Shown: positions 25,611 through 36,722 of the stretch, piece by piece | How the letters are laid out: every line of letters begins with the position of its first letter | Numbering within the stretch: position 1 is the stretch's first letter | Assembly (NCBI GenBank): GCA_022410635.1 | Contig: JAJVDF010000018.1 | Location: 2,533,736-2,597,735 of the forward strand | Source of the DNA: Tretioscincus oriximinensis | Taxonomy: Eukaryota; Chordata; Lepidosauria; Squamata; Gymnophthalmidae | Length of the DNA stretch: 64,000 nucleotides | Direction of reading: 5' to 3' | The notes under the pieces: generated by a model | The model's database searches: none | What the model saw: the letters and a program-made list of their open reading frames with translations, nothing else | What the model was told of the DNA's origin: nothing | Program-made: the position numbers and the translations under genes

Positions 25611-26705
25611 TTTGAGGGTNTTAACAAAGATGTAGATAAAGGGGATCCAGTTGAGATTGTGTATCTAGATTTTCAGAAGGCTTTTGATAAAGTTCCTCAT
25701 CAAAGGCTCCTAAAAAAGCTCCATACTCATGGTATAAGAGGACAGGCTTTGTCCTGGATTGGAAAGTGGCTAAAAGATAGAAAACAGAAGGTAGTAATAA
25801 ATGGACAGTTCTCTGAGTGGAAAGAGGTAAGAAGTGGAGTACTCCAGGGGTCTGTACTGGGATCTTTGTTTTTCAATATATTCATAATTAATCTGGAAGC
25901 CTAGATAAATAGTGAAGTAGCCAATTTCTCTGATGGCACTAAACCATTCAGAGTAGTAAAAAATGAACATGATTGTAAAGCACTCCAGAGTGATCTATAA
26001 AAATTGGTGAATGGGCATCAAAGTGGCAAATGCACTTCAATTTAAGGAAGTGCAAGGTCATGCACATTGGNACAAAGAACCACAATTACTCCTACCAACT
26101 GATAGGAACCAAACTTTCTGTGACTGAGCAAGAAATGGATCTTGGGGTGTGGGTGGAAAATGCAATGAAGATGTCAACCCAGTATGTAGTAGCAGCAAAA
26201 AAAGCAAATTCCATGTTGGGATAATTAGGAAAGGAATCGAAAACAAGTCAACAAATGTTGTTTTGCCTCTTTGTAAATCTGTGGTGAGGCCACATTTGGA
26301 ATACTGTGTTCAGTTCTGGTCACCACATCCCAAGAGGGATATTATGGAACTAGAAAAGGTGCAGAAAAGGGCAATAAGAANGATCAAGGGTCTGAAGCAC
26401 CTCCCTTATGAAGTCAGGCTGCAACGTCTGGGCCTTTTCAGCCTTGAAAGACGACATTTGAGAGGTGATGCATGGGATGGATAGGGTGAATAGAGAAAAA
26501 ATGAATAGAGGGCACGCCTTGAAACTGATGGGCAGAAAAGTGAGAACAGACAAAGGAAAGTATTTTTTCACCCAGAGGGTCATCGGCCTGTAGAATTTAC
26601 TTCTTGAAGAGGTGCCCAGGTGCATCTGGTGGGCCTCTTTGTGAGACAAAATGCTGGACTAGATGGACTGTGGCCCGATCCAGTATGCCTCTTATGTTCC
26701 TATGT
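25609..26705 (+). mobile_element. CR1 LINE, RT domain to 3' end
   Basis: This copy starts in the RT domain (DIVYLDFQKAFDKVPHQ-like, 25650-25710) and runs through GVLQGSVLGSLFFNIFI, the thumb and the ORF2 end to an imperfect TTATGTTCCTATG terminus. It has internal deletions, including about 22 bp near 26470 and about 200 bp near 26615, and stop codons. It differs at many positions from the adjoining minus-strand copy, so the two look like separate insertions. Confidence 0.88.
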
Positions 26706-26775
26706 CTATTCTTAAATTTCCCAATAATCCAGTGAATTGGTTTTCAGTTTTAATGTGCTTGGTTCATACCTTTAC

Positions 26776-26900
26776 AATATATTCAGATTCAGGGAAATAG
26801 CTGTGTTAGTCTGTAGAAAGTCCATCAAAGGAGCTAGTAGCACTTTGAGACTAACTAGAGAAAAGTGGGTGGCATAAGCTTTCGTAGACACGTCTACTTG
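26776..26900 (-). mobile_element. Penelope-like tail, left inverted arm
   Basis: The minus strand contains AAGTAGACGTGTCTACGAAA and GCTTATGCCACCCAC, then TAGTTAGTCTCAAAGTGCTA. The 57 bp at 26827-26883 match the reverse complement of 27061-27117 at 55 positions. Confidence 0.55.
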
Positions 26901-26905
26901 GCATA

Positions 26906-27053
26906 CAGTCACGAACAGGAGCAGCATATTTTGCTTTCCTCTGTTCGGACTGCCCAGGTGCATCTGGTGGGCCTCTGTGTGACACAGAATGCTGGACTCG
27001 ATGGGCTGTGGCCTGATCCAGTATGGCTCTTCTTATGTTCTTATGTTCTTATG
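26906..27053 (+). mobile_element. CR1 LINE 3' tail
   Basis: About 148 bp of CR1 3' UTR ends in three TTCTTATG octamers (27031-27053). It sits between two inverted arms of another repeat (26827-26883 and 27061-27117). Confidence 0.88.
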
Positions 27054-27130
27054 TCTCTATGAAAGCTTATTCCACCCACTTTTCTCTAGTTAGTCTTAAA
27101 GTGCTACTAGCTCCTTTGCTGAATATATTC
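27054..27130 (+). mobile_element. Penelope-like tail, right inverted arm
   Basis: Plus-strand CTATGAAAGCTTATTCCACC and CTCTAGTTAGTCTTAAAGTG mirror the left arm; a CR1 tail lies between the arms. Confidence 0.55.
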
Positions 27131-27205
27131 GGAGTTTGTAATTCTGTCACCTCATGATGATGTTTCCATGCATGTGACACACTCTCTTGTCAGCTCTTTT
27201 GTATT

Positions 27206-27470
27206 CTGGCTGTTAAGGGGAAGTCAATTGCTGTCAATACCAGATTCCTTTGACTCTCACCCTTGCAGTTTCTCCTCAAAACTAACCACACATCACCGTC
27301 TTCCTATAATAACTGAATATGTCAATTTGACAGTGGGGTACCCCGGAAAGTTGATAATCGGGGTAATTGGCTTTAAAATCCACAATCCGCCAGTTTATAT
27401 AACAACCTTGTGAGACAAATTCAGCAGAAATATGACTTTCAAGAAAATTATTAACACTATCTGGACACAG
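27206..27470 (+). repeat. Unclassified interspersed repeat, arm A
   Basis: This segment is about 80% similar to the reverse complement of 28285-28490 (shared AAAGGAATCTG, GAGAAACTG, TTATATAAAC). Its right end reads CTATCTGGACACAGCC. Probably a DNA transposon; class unknown. Confidence 0.5.
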
Positions 27471-27689
27471 CCTATGTAGTATTCAGTAGTATTCTTGGCA
27501 GATATAGAAANAGTTTGCTGCTACATGTCTTTGGGGAGAAACTGTGGCTCAAATAACTACCATTCAAGATGTTCCTTCAAGATATTCAGTTTTCCAAATT
27601 TTATGATGCATTTCTTGCCAAAAAGAATTTACAAGAATGTATATTCTTGAATGTATATTCAAGAAGGCACTTGAATAAAAGTATTTCTT

Positions 27690-27836
27690 AGAACATAAGA
27701 AGAGCCATACCGGATCGGGCCACCAAATCCAGCATTCTGTCTCACACAGAGGCCCACCTGATGCACCTGGGCAGTCTGAACAGAAGGCAAAATTTGCACC
27801 TGCAAATGGTATTTCAGGAGTACTGCCTGTTTTTTC
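27690..27836 (-). mobile_element. CR1 LINE 3' fragment
   Basis: The minus-strand CR1 3' UTR begins at AGAACATAAGAAGAGCC and stops after CAGGAGTACTGCC. Confidence 0.82.
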
Positions 27837-28284
27837 TTGTGAGACCCATGCGATTAGATCACCCAGAGGAGATTTGAGTAGTAGAACTCTAAGGGAAACT
27901 ATGGCCTGATCCCCACAGATGATATACTGTTCTTTGGATATGATTTTACCTCACTTGGACTTTTCTCACTTGTCCAAGAATTAGACTTAGTGGGATAATT
28001 AACTTCAAGAAAGTAGGTATAGCTAGACATTAGAGGAAAAAAAACNCTTCCTGACATTAAGGGCTATAAGGTAGTTCAGGAGAACTCATGAAGTGACACC
28101 CTTCATCACTGGAAGTCTTCAAGCAGAGGCTAGGATGATCTAGTAAATTCTACACTGAGCAGAGGGTTGACTGAAAGATCCTGGAGATATTTTCCAACTC
28201 CACAGGCTTTTTTAAACTTACGACTGGAGTGAGCAATCTGTTCCATACCTGGGAATAAACAGCACTTTTTCCACTTTGGCTGCA

Positions 28285-28490
28285 TCCAGACAGGGTCAAT
28301 AATCTATTTGCAAGTTGAATTTCTATTACATTTGCCTCATCAGCTTGTTATATAAACCGACACATTGCAGGTTGTAAAGATGATTATCAGCATATAAGCT
28401 TATTGCTGAAAATCCTTGATGTGAGGATAGTTTTGATGAGAAACTGTGAGGGTGAGAGGCAAAGGAATCTGATACTGACAGCAAACTATC
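28285..28490 (-). repeat. Unclassified interspersed repeat, arm B
   Basis: Inverted relative to 27206-27470. Its left flank has GGCTGCATCCAGACAGGGTC, a terminus-like motif. Confidence 0.5.
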
Positions 28491-28871
28491 CAATAGCATT
28501 TGGGAAGAGGGATTACTGGATTTTCTCTTGGAAAACACCAAACAAAATATCTGATAGGAAAGTATGTCCTGTGCATAGAAAATCTCGCTTGTCAGAAGCT
28601 GGAAGACTAGCAAAACTGACAGATCTCAATGTTGATGAAAACTGTAAGTTTGGAACAGCTGGGAAGCAACATTTGAGCACTCTTGGTAGTTATACGAGGT
28701 ACATATTATTTTGAGGTATTTTCATTCAGAACAGAAGCTGCATTTTCATTTTAAAAGTTTTGCATGCCTATAATCGTTTTTCTAATAGTTAAAAACGTTT
28801 CTACTGCATTTGCTATACAGGATACAAATGAAGAAGGTTTAATTATTTGATATAACAAAACTACATAATAA

Positions 28872-29226
28872 CATAATAACATAAGAACATAAGAAGAGCC
28901 ATACTGGATCAGGCCACAGCCCATCAAGTCCAGCATTCTGTGTCACACAGAGGCCCACCAGATGCACCTGGGCAGTCCGAACACAGGAAAGCAAAATATG
29001 CTCCTGTTCATGACTCCCTGCAAATAGTATTTCAAGAGTCCTGCCTGTTGCTCCATCCCGGGGGCAACATCCAGACATCCATCCTAGTATCCATTTATAC
29101 CCTTGGTGTCCATAAACCTGTCTAGTCCTGTCTTGAAACTATCCAAGCTGTTAGCTGCCACTACCTCTTCANGAAGTAAATTCCACAGGCCGATGACCCT
29201 CGGGGTGAAAAATTACTTTCCTTTGG
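28872..29226 (-). mobile_element. CR1 LINE 3' end
   Basis: CATAAGAA octamers, preceded by degenerate ATAATAAC repeats, lead into about 350 bp of CR1 3' UTR and the ORF2 end on the minus strand. Confidence 0.85.
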
Positions 29227-30282
29227 CAGTGTGACATAGATGGCATCGTGGCCCATAATTGCATTTCTAGCAATGAGGCTACATCCAGGCATCACTTATT
29301 TATTCCATCATACTTGAGTATTCTGGAATAAAGCATAATCAAGACTGCTTTATTTACAAAAAATTAAGCTTTATTTCTGAATATAGTGGAACAAATAAGT
29401 GAAGTCAGGATGAAACTTCAACTTAAAAAAGGTTAAACAAATGACAAATTCAAATGAGGGGTAGAAAGGAAAGGTTAAATTAGACCCTTGTCACTAAGAA
29501 AATGGCAGACAACACGTGAGGAGAAAGAAACAAAGAGAAGACAGAACGTTTGGAGACAAGTAAAGGGGAAAGTGGGACTGTCAAGCATCCTGATATATAA
29601 TTAAAATCCTTCCTGATCTCCCACTGAGTAGAAACTGTTCTTCCCATGTCTGTTCTGCTAAATTAGCCACGCTTGAGCAGCTGGAGCATACGTCACTCTT
29701 AAGAGGGGTCCCCAGAGACGAAAAGAAAGCACTGAAATGGTTGCTACTGGAACAGGAACAGCTACCGAGACAAACGCTGGCAAGAAAATGGTAGCAGATG
29801 GTCCCAGAGTCAAAATGGCACGGAATCTGCAAAAAATAAGTTGGCATCTATAGCAGGGTGATCGACATTATNCCACCAGTAGCTGCTCTCTTTATGATAG
29901 GATGAAATAAACTATCACAGATAAATGTGGGCATCCTTCCACCTCATGCCAATTGATCACATAACTTCTTTAGCACCACTTTCATGCCTTAGCACTATTC
30001 GTCAGAACGGGAGAGGCCAATTCGTTTTGTGTTTGCTGATGGCCTTTAGAGGGGGAAAATGACAGATCTAACAGGTACAGAGTTCTCTTCATAGTTGCCA
30101 GGCAACAGGCAGCAAAGTGAGCAAGCCAGCCGAAGGGGTCAGGCTGCGCTAGCAGAACCAGCAGTGATGAGCTTCAATGACATATGGACATAAAAATCCA
30201 ANTGATGTGCAATAAAAGGCTTTGCACATATTCTGGCATCAAAATGCACTGGATATGATCCTTAGGTCATATCCTGCAGACA
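29227..30282. other. Intron sequence, nothing recognised
   Basis: Diverged sequence between a CR1 tail and a SINE; GGCTACATCCAGGCAT at 29278 resembles the terminus-like motif at 28.3 kb. Confidence 0.4.
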
Positions 30283-30579
30283 CGGATAGATCAGCCGCGA
30301 AGGAATCCGTCTCTCATCTGGGAGACCGGGTTTGGAAACCCTGTGTAGGACGTGGGGAGGGGTGAGCACCTTCCCCTAGCTGTAGCTCTAGCCAACCCAG
30401 CTATTTGAAAACATGAATTGCAAGAAATTGTAACTGACTGCAAGTAGATACATGGGAACCACCACAGCCTGGTGGGGAAGATAGAATGTCAATCTTCGGG
30501 CAATAATACCCTTGTAAGCCACTTTGAGTCCCTTTGAAAGGTGAGAAAAGTGGGGTATAAGAACCCAATTCTTCTTCTT
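30283..30579 (+). mobile_element. Near full-length tRNA-derived SINE (Sauria-SINE-like)
   Basis: Box A region ATAGATCAGCCGC and box B GGGTTTGGAAACCC (30328-30341) precede the body GGGGAGGGGTGAGCACCTTC. The tail is GCCACTTTGAGTCCCTTTG, then AGTGGGGTATAAGAACCCAA and TTCTTCTT. This tail is the BovB-like 3' end that lets BovB machinery mobilise such SINEs. Confidence 0.85.
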
Positions 30580-30885
30580 AACCTGCAATCCTAAATATAT
30601 ACTAATTCGCAATTAAGTAGATGGTGAATGTATAGTAAATGTCTATACCCAAGGATAGAAACTTTTGCTCCTAGCCTGGAAATCCTCAAAGACCAGTGCC
30701 CCAAATCAATGACACTTCAAGGCAATTGTATGGGATGATTTAGATTATCACTGTGGTACAGGGAGGCCAAGTGTATAAATAGGTACTAGTACAGATGCCT
30801 AGATGCTGCCTTTGGGTTGGAGTGATCAATGGCTTTTTTTCTAAATGCCTTTTGCAGGTAATCAAGGGTGCAACTACATACCTGA

Positions 30886-31245
30886 AAATAGTGGCCACTG
30901 TGCAAGACAGAATGCTGGACTGAATGGGCTGTGAACATATAAATGTGAGAGGAGCCCTGCTGAATGCAAAGCCCATCTAGTCCAACATTGTCTCTCACAG
31001 TGGCACCACCAATTGCACCTGGACAGTCTGAAGAAGACAGCAAAATCTTCTCCTGTTCTCAACTCACTTCAAATGGTGTTTCAAGAATACTGCCTGTTGC
31101 TCCATCTCAGAGACTATATCAAGAAATCCATCCTGGTAGCTTTNATACCCTTGAATTTGTCTAATCCTGTCTTAAAGCTTTCCAGGCTGTTAGCTACCAC
31201 CAGAGCCATGGCTCGATTTGGCCTGGCTCTTCTTATGTTCCCACT
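30886..31245. mobile_element. CR1 3'-end cluster in mixed orientation
   Basis: A short plus-strand piece (30886-30933, GACAGAATGCTGGACTGAA) is followed by a minus-strand copy (about 30935-31203) of the subfamily with GAGGAGCCCTGCTGAA. A plus-strand piece ending CTTCTTATGTTC (31204-31243) follows. This looks like nested or recombined insertions. Confidence 0.7.
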
Positions 31246-31364
31246 CCATCCACACTTCCCTGTGTGTCAGGATCTGATGATTCTGAATATGGAGAGATGA
31301 GTGTAGAAACAGCCTATTAGTTGTGAAAAAGTTAAGATCTTTCTGGAACTATAGTATGTGGAAC

Positions 31365-31530
31365 CATCACTGAGAGCATGCCCTAGTCAAGTAAATACTG
31401 GAATCTAACCTATGATTTTACCCGTCCTGCTGGCATGATGATGAGGGGCAATTGGTGGATCTAAATAAGATTCACTTCCTGTCTGAAGGCAGTTTGAGGC
31501 AGAACAAGAACAAGAAATTAGTGCAAAGAT
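31365..31530. repeat. Unclassified repeat, copy 2
   Basis: Direct copy of 24085-24260 at about 80% identity by eye. Confidence 0.6.
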
Positions 31531-31957
31531 TACTCCACAATATCTCACTTTGTAAATTGCAATGCACTGCTTTATTTGAAAAAGTCCATTTAATTTAGTA
31601 ATTACCAGATCATTGGTTTCCATGGGTAACTATGACAAGGCAGGATTGATATAAACAATGGCATTGAAATATCCCATAGATGCAGAAGTCCATTGCCATG
31701 GGGTCAGAGTTGGGTCAAAGTGACATGACCTTGCCTACCGCATCATTAAAGTCCTTCCTCCACTGGGCAGGGTCTTTAGCATGGAGATAGCGGGTCCCTA
31801 CTTTGGAGTGCAATCCAGAGTAAGGCTTATTGCAGGAAGGGTCTATGTTAGCTTATCTTCTTCACTTACAAACTATGGATGGACATTCTTTTATGTTTCT
31901 TATGATAAATTTAGTATTGTAAAACTACAATCACTGGGAAGGTTTATCAATTGATAA

Positions 31958-32385
31958 GAATATAAGAGGAGCCCTGCTGAACCGGATGGAGCCCATCTAG
32001 TCAAGCATTCTGTCTCACACAGTGGCCCACCAATTGCACCTGGGTAGTCTGGAACAGAAGAAACAAAATCTTCACCTGTTCTTGATGCCCTGCAAACGAT
32101 ATTTCAAGAATCCATCTCAGAGGCAGCATCAAGACCTCCAAACTANTAGCTGTTTATACCCTGAAATGGTACTCCTGAAATACCATTTGCAGGGAGTCAT
32201 GAACAGGTGCATTTTTTGCCTTCTTCTGTTCAGACTGCCCAGGTCCATCTGGGCAACAGAATGCTGGACTAAATGGGCTCTGGACCAATTCAGTATGGCT
32301 CCTCTTGTGTTCTTATGTACCCCTGGTGTCCATAAACTTATCTAATCCTCTCTTAAAGCTATCCAGGTTGCTAGCTACCACCAAC
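31958..32385. mobile_element. Nested CR1 copies
   Basis: A minus-strand CR1 tail (31958-32160 and 32321-32385) is split by a plus-strand CR1 tail (about 32165-32320) ending TTCTTATGT. The outer copy resumes at the expected base: TTTATACCC before the insert, then CCTGGTGTCCATAAAC after it. Confidence 0.75.
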
Positions 32386-32446
32386 CTAAAATCTGACAAC
32401 CTAAAAATGACAACCTAAAATTTGACAATCTAAAATTTGATAATCA
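32382..32446. repeat. 15-bp minisatellite
   Basis: Four copies of a 14-15 bp unit like CAACCTAAAATTTGA start at 32382, 32397, 32411 and 32426 and are followed by a partial unit. The array abuts the end of a CR1 fragment, so it may have grown from that junction. Confidence 0.75.
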
Positions 32447-32608
32447 AACTTAGAAGCATTTAGTGCCTGTTTGAACACCCTTTCCCCAACCCCATTTCCA
32501 AACATCAAAAAAGGTTCAGAAAGTTAGACTTACACATTTTCCTTTGTACAAATCATACACTGCTGGTGTCATGTTTTGGCTTGGTTCATAAGCAAGTCCA
32601 TCACTAAT

Positions 32609-32658
32609 TCTTCTCTTTTCTCTCTCTCCTTTCTCTCCTCTCTCTCCTCCTTCTTCTT
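32609..32658. repeat. Polypyrimidine tract
   Basis: About 50 bases consist only of C and T on the plus strand. Confidence 0.85.
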
Positions 32659-33441
32659 AATTTTGGTTTTGAAAGCATGGGAGGCAGGGAAAAAACCTCC
32701 CCTCCCAGCTCATCAGATTGAAACTGACAAGATGTGCAGTGAACTTCCCTGCCCACAGCATGGACAAAATCAACATTAAGGCTTTAAAAGCGACATTCAG
32801 AGGCCAGTATAGTACCCTCCCAAATTCTTCACCCAGGGCCAAAGTCCCATTTGCACCCCCTTGACTCTGCCTCTGTGTGAATGTACTTTAGAACTGCACA
32901 AAGCAATTCTGCATGTCATTCTAATAAATGTAAAAAGTATTTATCATTTCATCACTAGCAGGAAGTCTAGCATATTCTAGGAATTATTTTCTCCATTCTG
33001 GATCTATCCGCTGAATATAGGAAGCATTTAAAGAAGAAGCGAAATAATTTGAAGAGGAAAAAAAGGCTTTGGAAATATTCCTCCGCATATATAAAACTAT
33101 ATATATAATTTGTGTCAGATCAGACCAAAGTAAAACCACTGCAGTATGTATTTTAATCCTGCTAAAAACACAGCTATTATCTTCCCTAAAATATAGTAGT
33201 ACAGGAATATCAAATTTCTATTACCTCAATAGAAGCAAATATCTTGATATCTCACACTGCAGTTTAGCTTAGTCATACCAAATATGCTTATTGTTTAGAA
33301 CAANCAAGCAATCTTTGCAACCGCCTTAATTTTAGTGTATGAGAGCTTCATCACATACAGATGAATCTTCTCTGTTGCTACCATGCAAGCAAATTTGCCA
33401 GTTTGCCCAAATATGCCTAAACCAGTTCCTTTCGTTTAAGA

Positions 33442-33929
33442 CAGCGTGGTCCAATCCGCGCCCCGCATGCAACCCGCCAAGACAATTTGGTGGCTCACGA
33501 AGGGGCCAGGCGGCTGCGAGTGTCAGCGTCTTGGGCCAAGAAACTGATGCTCACAGCTCCCTGGGTGCTTCGCTCAAAACATCCAGCTTGCCCAAGACAA
33601 GCGGGGTGTTGCAAATGAAGCATCCAGGTGCCTGCGCGTTTTGGCATTTTGAGCAAGCGGGTGGCAAAATGACCAGGTGGCTGCGAGTATCGGTGTCTTG
33701 GGCCAAGACACCAATGCTCGCAGCTGCCTGGCTTCTTCACCGCCCATTTGCCCAACATACCAACATTCGACGATGCCACTTCTGGAATCTGCTTCCGGGA
33801 ACAGCATCCGGAGTGACATCCGGAGTGACGTTACTTCCNTGCGGGACAGGAAATGATGTCACTCTGGCCCTCGCACTCCTGCAATAATGTTTGATCGGCC
33901 TTCGGGTAAGAAAAGCTTGGACCACATTG
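33442..33929. mobile_element. hAT-type non-autonomous transposon with internal hairpins
   Basis: The ends CAGCGTGGTCCAATC and (reverse complement) CAATGTGGTCCAAGC match at 13 of 15 positions. The 8-bp duplication GTTTAAGA is perfect (33434-33441 and 33930-33937). The 488-bp body is GC-rich in an AT-rich intron and carries two related 43-bp palindromes (33514-33556, 33681-33723). The open frames inside are chance. Confidence 0.88.
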
Positions 33930-34424
33930 GTTTAAGATATTACATAAAAATAGAAATATTTGCACTTTACAGTGCCAGGCCCAGAACTATCAAATAACAA
34001 GCATTGTGTATTATCATTTCCTCTTCTTAGTTCAGAAGAATGAAAATAACCCTGAAGTTTACTCTTAAAAGGAAAATGGATATTTTAAACATCTACAAGT
34101 TTTTAGACTATCCCATTTCAACTTATCCCATTATTTCTTTTTGTACAACTCTATACCGAACCATGATTTTATGCTTAATGATGCTTCATTATGCTAGTAA
34201 TGTTGATATGGTCAACTGAGTATATCAATACTCCTATCGGATCTCGATTGTATCTTAACAAGGCCAATTTCAAACATGGAAAAAGTCTTCAGGGCATGAA
34301 TATGAATGAAACCTTCAAAAATATTTCAGTATCAACTTTGTNTTTAAACTATTTAAACTGCAGGCTACTGAATCAGTCACACAAGATGCCACTGCTGTGG
34401 TCCTGAAAGGTGGCTAAGTAACAT

Positions 34425-34770
34425 TTGAGAGACTAACAAGAGAAAGGTAGTCACACGTCTACTTCTTCAGATGCTAGGGGACTAATGTCAAGGACAGACT
34501 TTATAGGAAACTGAATGAAGGAGATGACAAAGGACATGTAAATGTGGTATGGGGATGAACCAGGTGAGAAAAACAGCTAAAGCGCAGAAGTTAATCCTCT
34601 TAAGTAGATGGAAGTGCCTAGAGGAAACAGATGCAGCTAGGTGAATGTGCATCAATCAAATATGAAGAAAAGTGAGGAGAAATTAGTCCAAGAATGCCCT
34701 TAGGAGGCTGGGAAGTTAACTAATATTATAATATATATAGTGTGCCAAGAAACCATTGTGTGTGCAACAA
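34425..34770 (-). mobile_element. Penelope-like element tail (candidate)
   Basis: Second copy of the element at 5285: NGFLAHYIYYN, a stop, then the same 3' region with CATCTGAAGAAGTAGACG (34473-34456) and TCTCTTGTTAGTCTCTC at its end. Part of the hairpin-GAAA region is deleted. Confidence 0.45.
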
Positions 34771-35924
34771 AACCATTGCTGTGGTATAAGACTTAACACA
34801 GATCTTGGATAAGAAAAAGGTAAGTGTGAGTTATCTGCCTTCCATCAAAGTTTTGCACATGTGTATATTTTGATTAGTACAGTTGCATAGCACCACTGTC
34901 TGGTGAATCCACATCACACTGGAAAGTCAAAGATCTGAACAGGTAATTAAACCATCATATTTATTAATTGGATAGAATTCTGATCAAATTTGCAGACAAC
35001 ACAAACCTATTTCTAGAAAGTTTGAGGAGCATGATTCTGTTTAATGTTCTTGCTGAATTTATTTAAAAAGACAATACTATAAACTCAAATGTAAACATCT
35101 AACTTTACATAGATTGTAAGTGGCACTGAAACTGGAATTTCCAGTTCAGCTCCATACCTTGTCATGACACTGATTCATATGATGGCACACAGTCAGTTGC
35201 CAGGATTGCAGCATGACTTCTGTGACATAATCATCAGAAAGTGTGGACCTGCTCCGTAATTAAAAGATAAACTCTAAAATAATACTTTTTTTTTACTTTA
35301 GACTGAGAACTAAAACTGACTGTATAGCAATGGTTAGCTTCTTGTACCATTTTACACTTGCTGATGTTCAACACCAGCAAATGTACAAAGGACTTTCCAG
35401 TACTCACTAGTACACATCTGGATCAAGTACAGTAATTCAGATTTGGATTGTCAATAGAACTTGATATTAACGTTTACCAGCATTATTAGGGGAGGTAAAT
35501 CTAGATCATGGAAGCATGCAGAAAATGCACACCTCTGCATTCAAGTTTGTAGCGGACCAATGTCTGCAGGGCATCTTATTGCAGCAATGAAATGGGTCCC
35601 CAGGGCAAAATTTAAAGATGTGTTTTCAAACATGCCTTCATCAACATAAGGACAATCTCTAAAGTGTGATGGGTAATTCCATTTTACTCCAGACAGGATT
35701 AATTCACTTTCAATTCTATGTCCAGTGCTAGGTATCCTTTATCTTAAGGTGTGTAAAGATATGAATTATCAGTTCGATGGAAATGAGATTCTCTAGGAGG
35801 CACTAATGGAAAACCATATTTAATGTGAGAAGGAATTAATAATTAAAAAGTTATCACAAAACACAAAGTCATAATCTGTACTCTTATCATTCCAACACAT
35901 GGAACTTTGAATCTAACATTAAAA

Positions 35925-36722
35925 ATGCAGATTCAGTTTTCACTGAAGAAGACAGAGGGTATTTACTGGCAACAGATTTACTCTTCTCAGGAAGAACAAC
36001 AAAGGAGTTAAGCTGGATAGAGATAACAAGGGAGGAGGTCCTTGCTAGCCTTAATAAGCTGAACATTAATAAATCCCCAAGGCCAGATGGCATTCATCCA
36101 AGAATTCTTAAGGAACTCAAATGTGAAATTGCTGGACTTCTGACAAAAATATTTAACCTTTCCTTAAGATCAGGCACAGTACCAGTAGATTGGAGGGTAG
36201 CTAATGTAACACCAACCTTTAAAAAAGGAGCCAAGTTCGCTGATGACACTAAACTGTTCAGGGTAGTAAAAACTGAAAATGATTGTAAGGTGCTTCAGAG
36301 TGATCTATTGAAATCAGGTGAGTGGACATCAAAGNGGCAAAGAATCCCAATTTCTCCTACCATCTGATGGGAACCAAGCTTTCTGTGACTGAGCAAGAAA
36401 TGGATCTTGGGGTGTTGGTGTACAATTCAATGAAGATGTCAACCCAGTGTGCAGCAGCAGAAAAAAGGCAAATTCCATGTTGGGGTTAATTACAAAAGGA
36501 ATGGAAAACAAGTCAGCAAATGTTTTGCCTCTTTATAAATCTATGATGGAGCAACAGATAGTACTCCTGAAATGCCATTTGCAGGGAGTCATGAACAGGT
36601 GCATATTTTGTTTTCCTCCATTCAGACTGCCCAGGAGCACATGGTGGACCTCTGTGTGACACAGAATGCTGGACTAGATGGGCTGTGGCCCGATCCAGTA
36701 TGGCTCTTCTTATGTTGTTATA
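35925..36722 (+). mobile_element. CR1 LINE with internal deletions
   Basis: Plus-strand CR1: FTEEDRG-like linker, WIEITREEVLASLNKLNINK, a degenerate SPGPDGIHP motif (SPRPDGIHP) and VPVDWRVANVTP. It then jumps near 36235 to the ADDTKLFRVVK motif and on to the RT C-terminus and 3' UTR, with a further jump near 36550. The end is CTTCTTATGTTGTTA. Much of the RT domain is missing. Confidence 0.85.

Noticed and set aside
24957..26484. Open frames with reverse transcriptase similarity as host genes
   Set aside because: They are CR1 ORF2 remnants with frameshifts, ending in the CR1 3' octamers.
24616..26705. Twin-priming 5' inversion of a single CR1
   Set aside because: Both halves include the CR1 3' end and overlap extensively with many differences, so two insertions fit better.
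32382..32446. CRISPR-like short repeats
   Set aside because: The units are adjacent without spacers and the genome is a vertebrate; this is a minisatellite.
33339..33887. 182-codon plus-strand open frame
   Set aside because: It lies mostly inside a hAT element defined by TIRs and an 8-bp target duplication; the frame is chance in GC-rich sequence.
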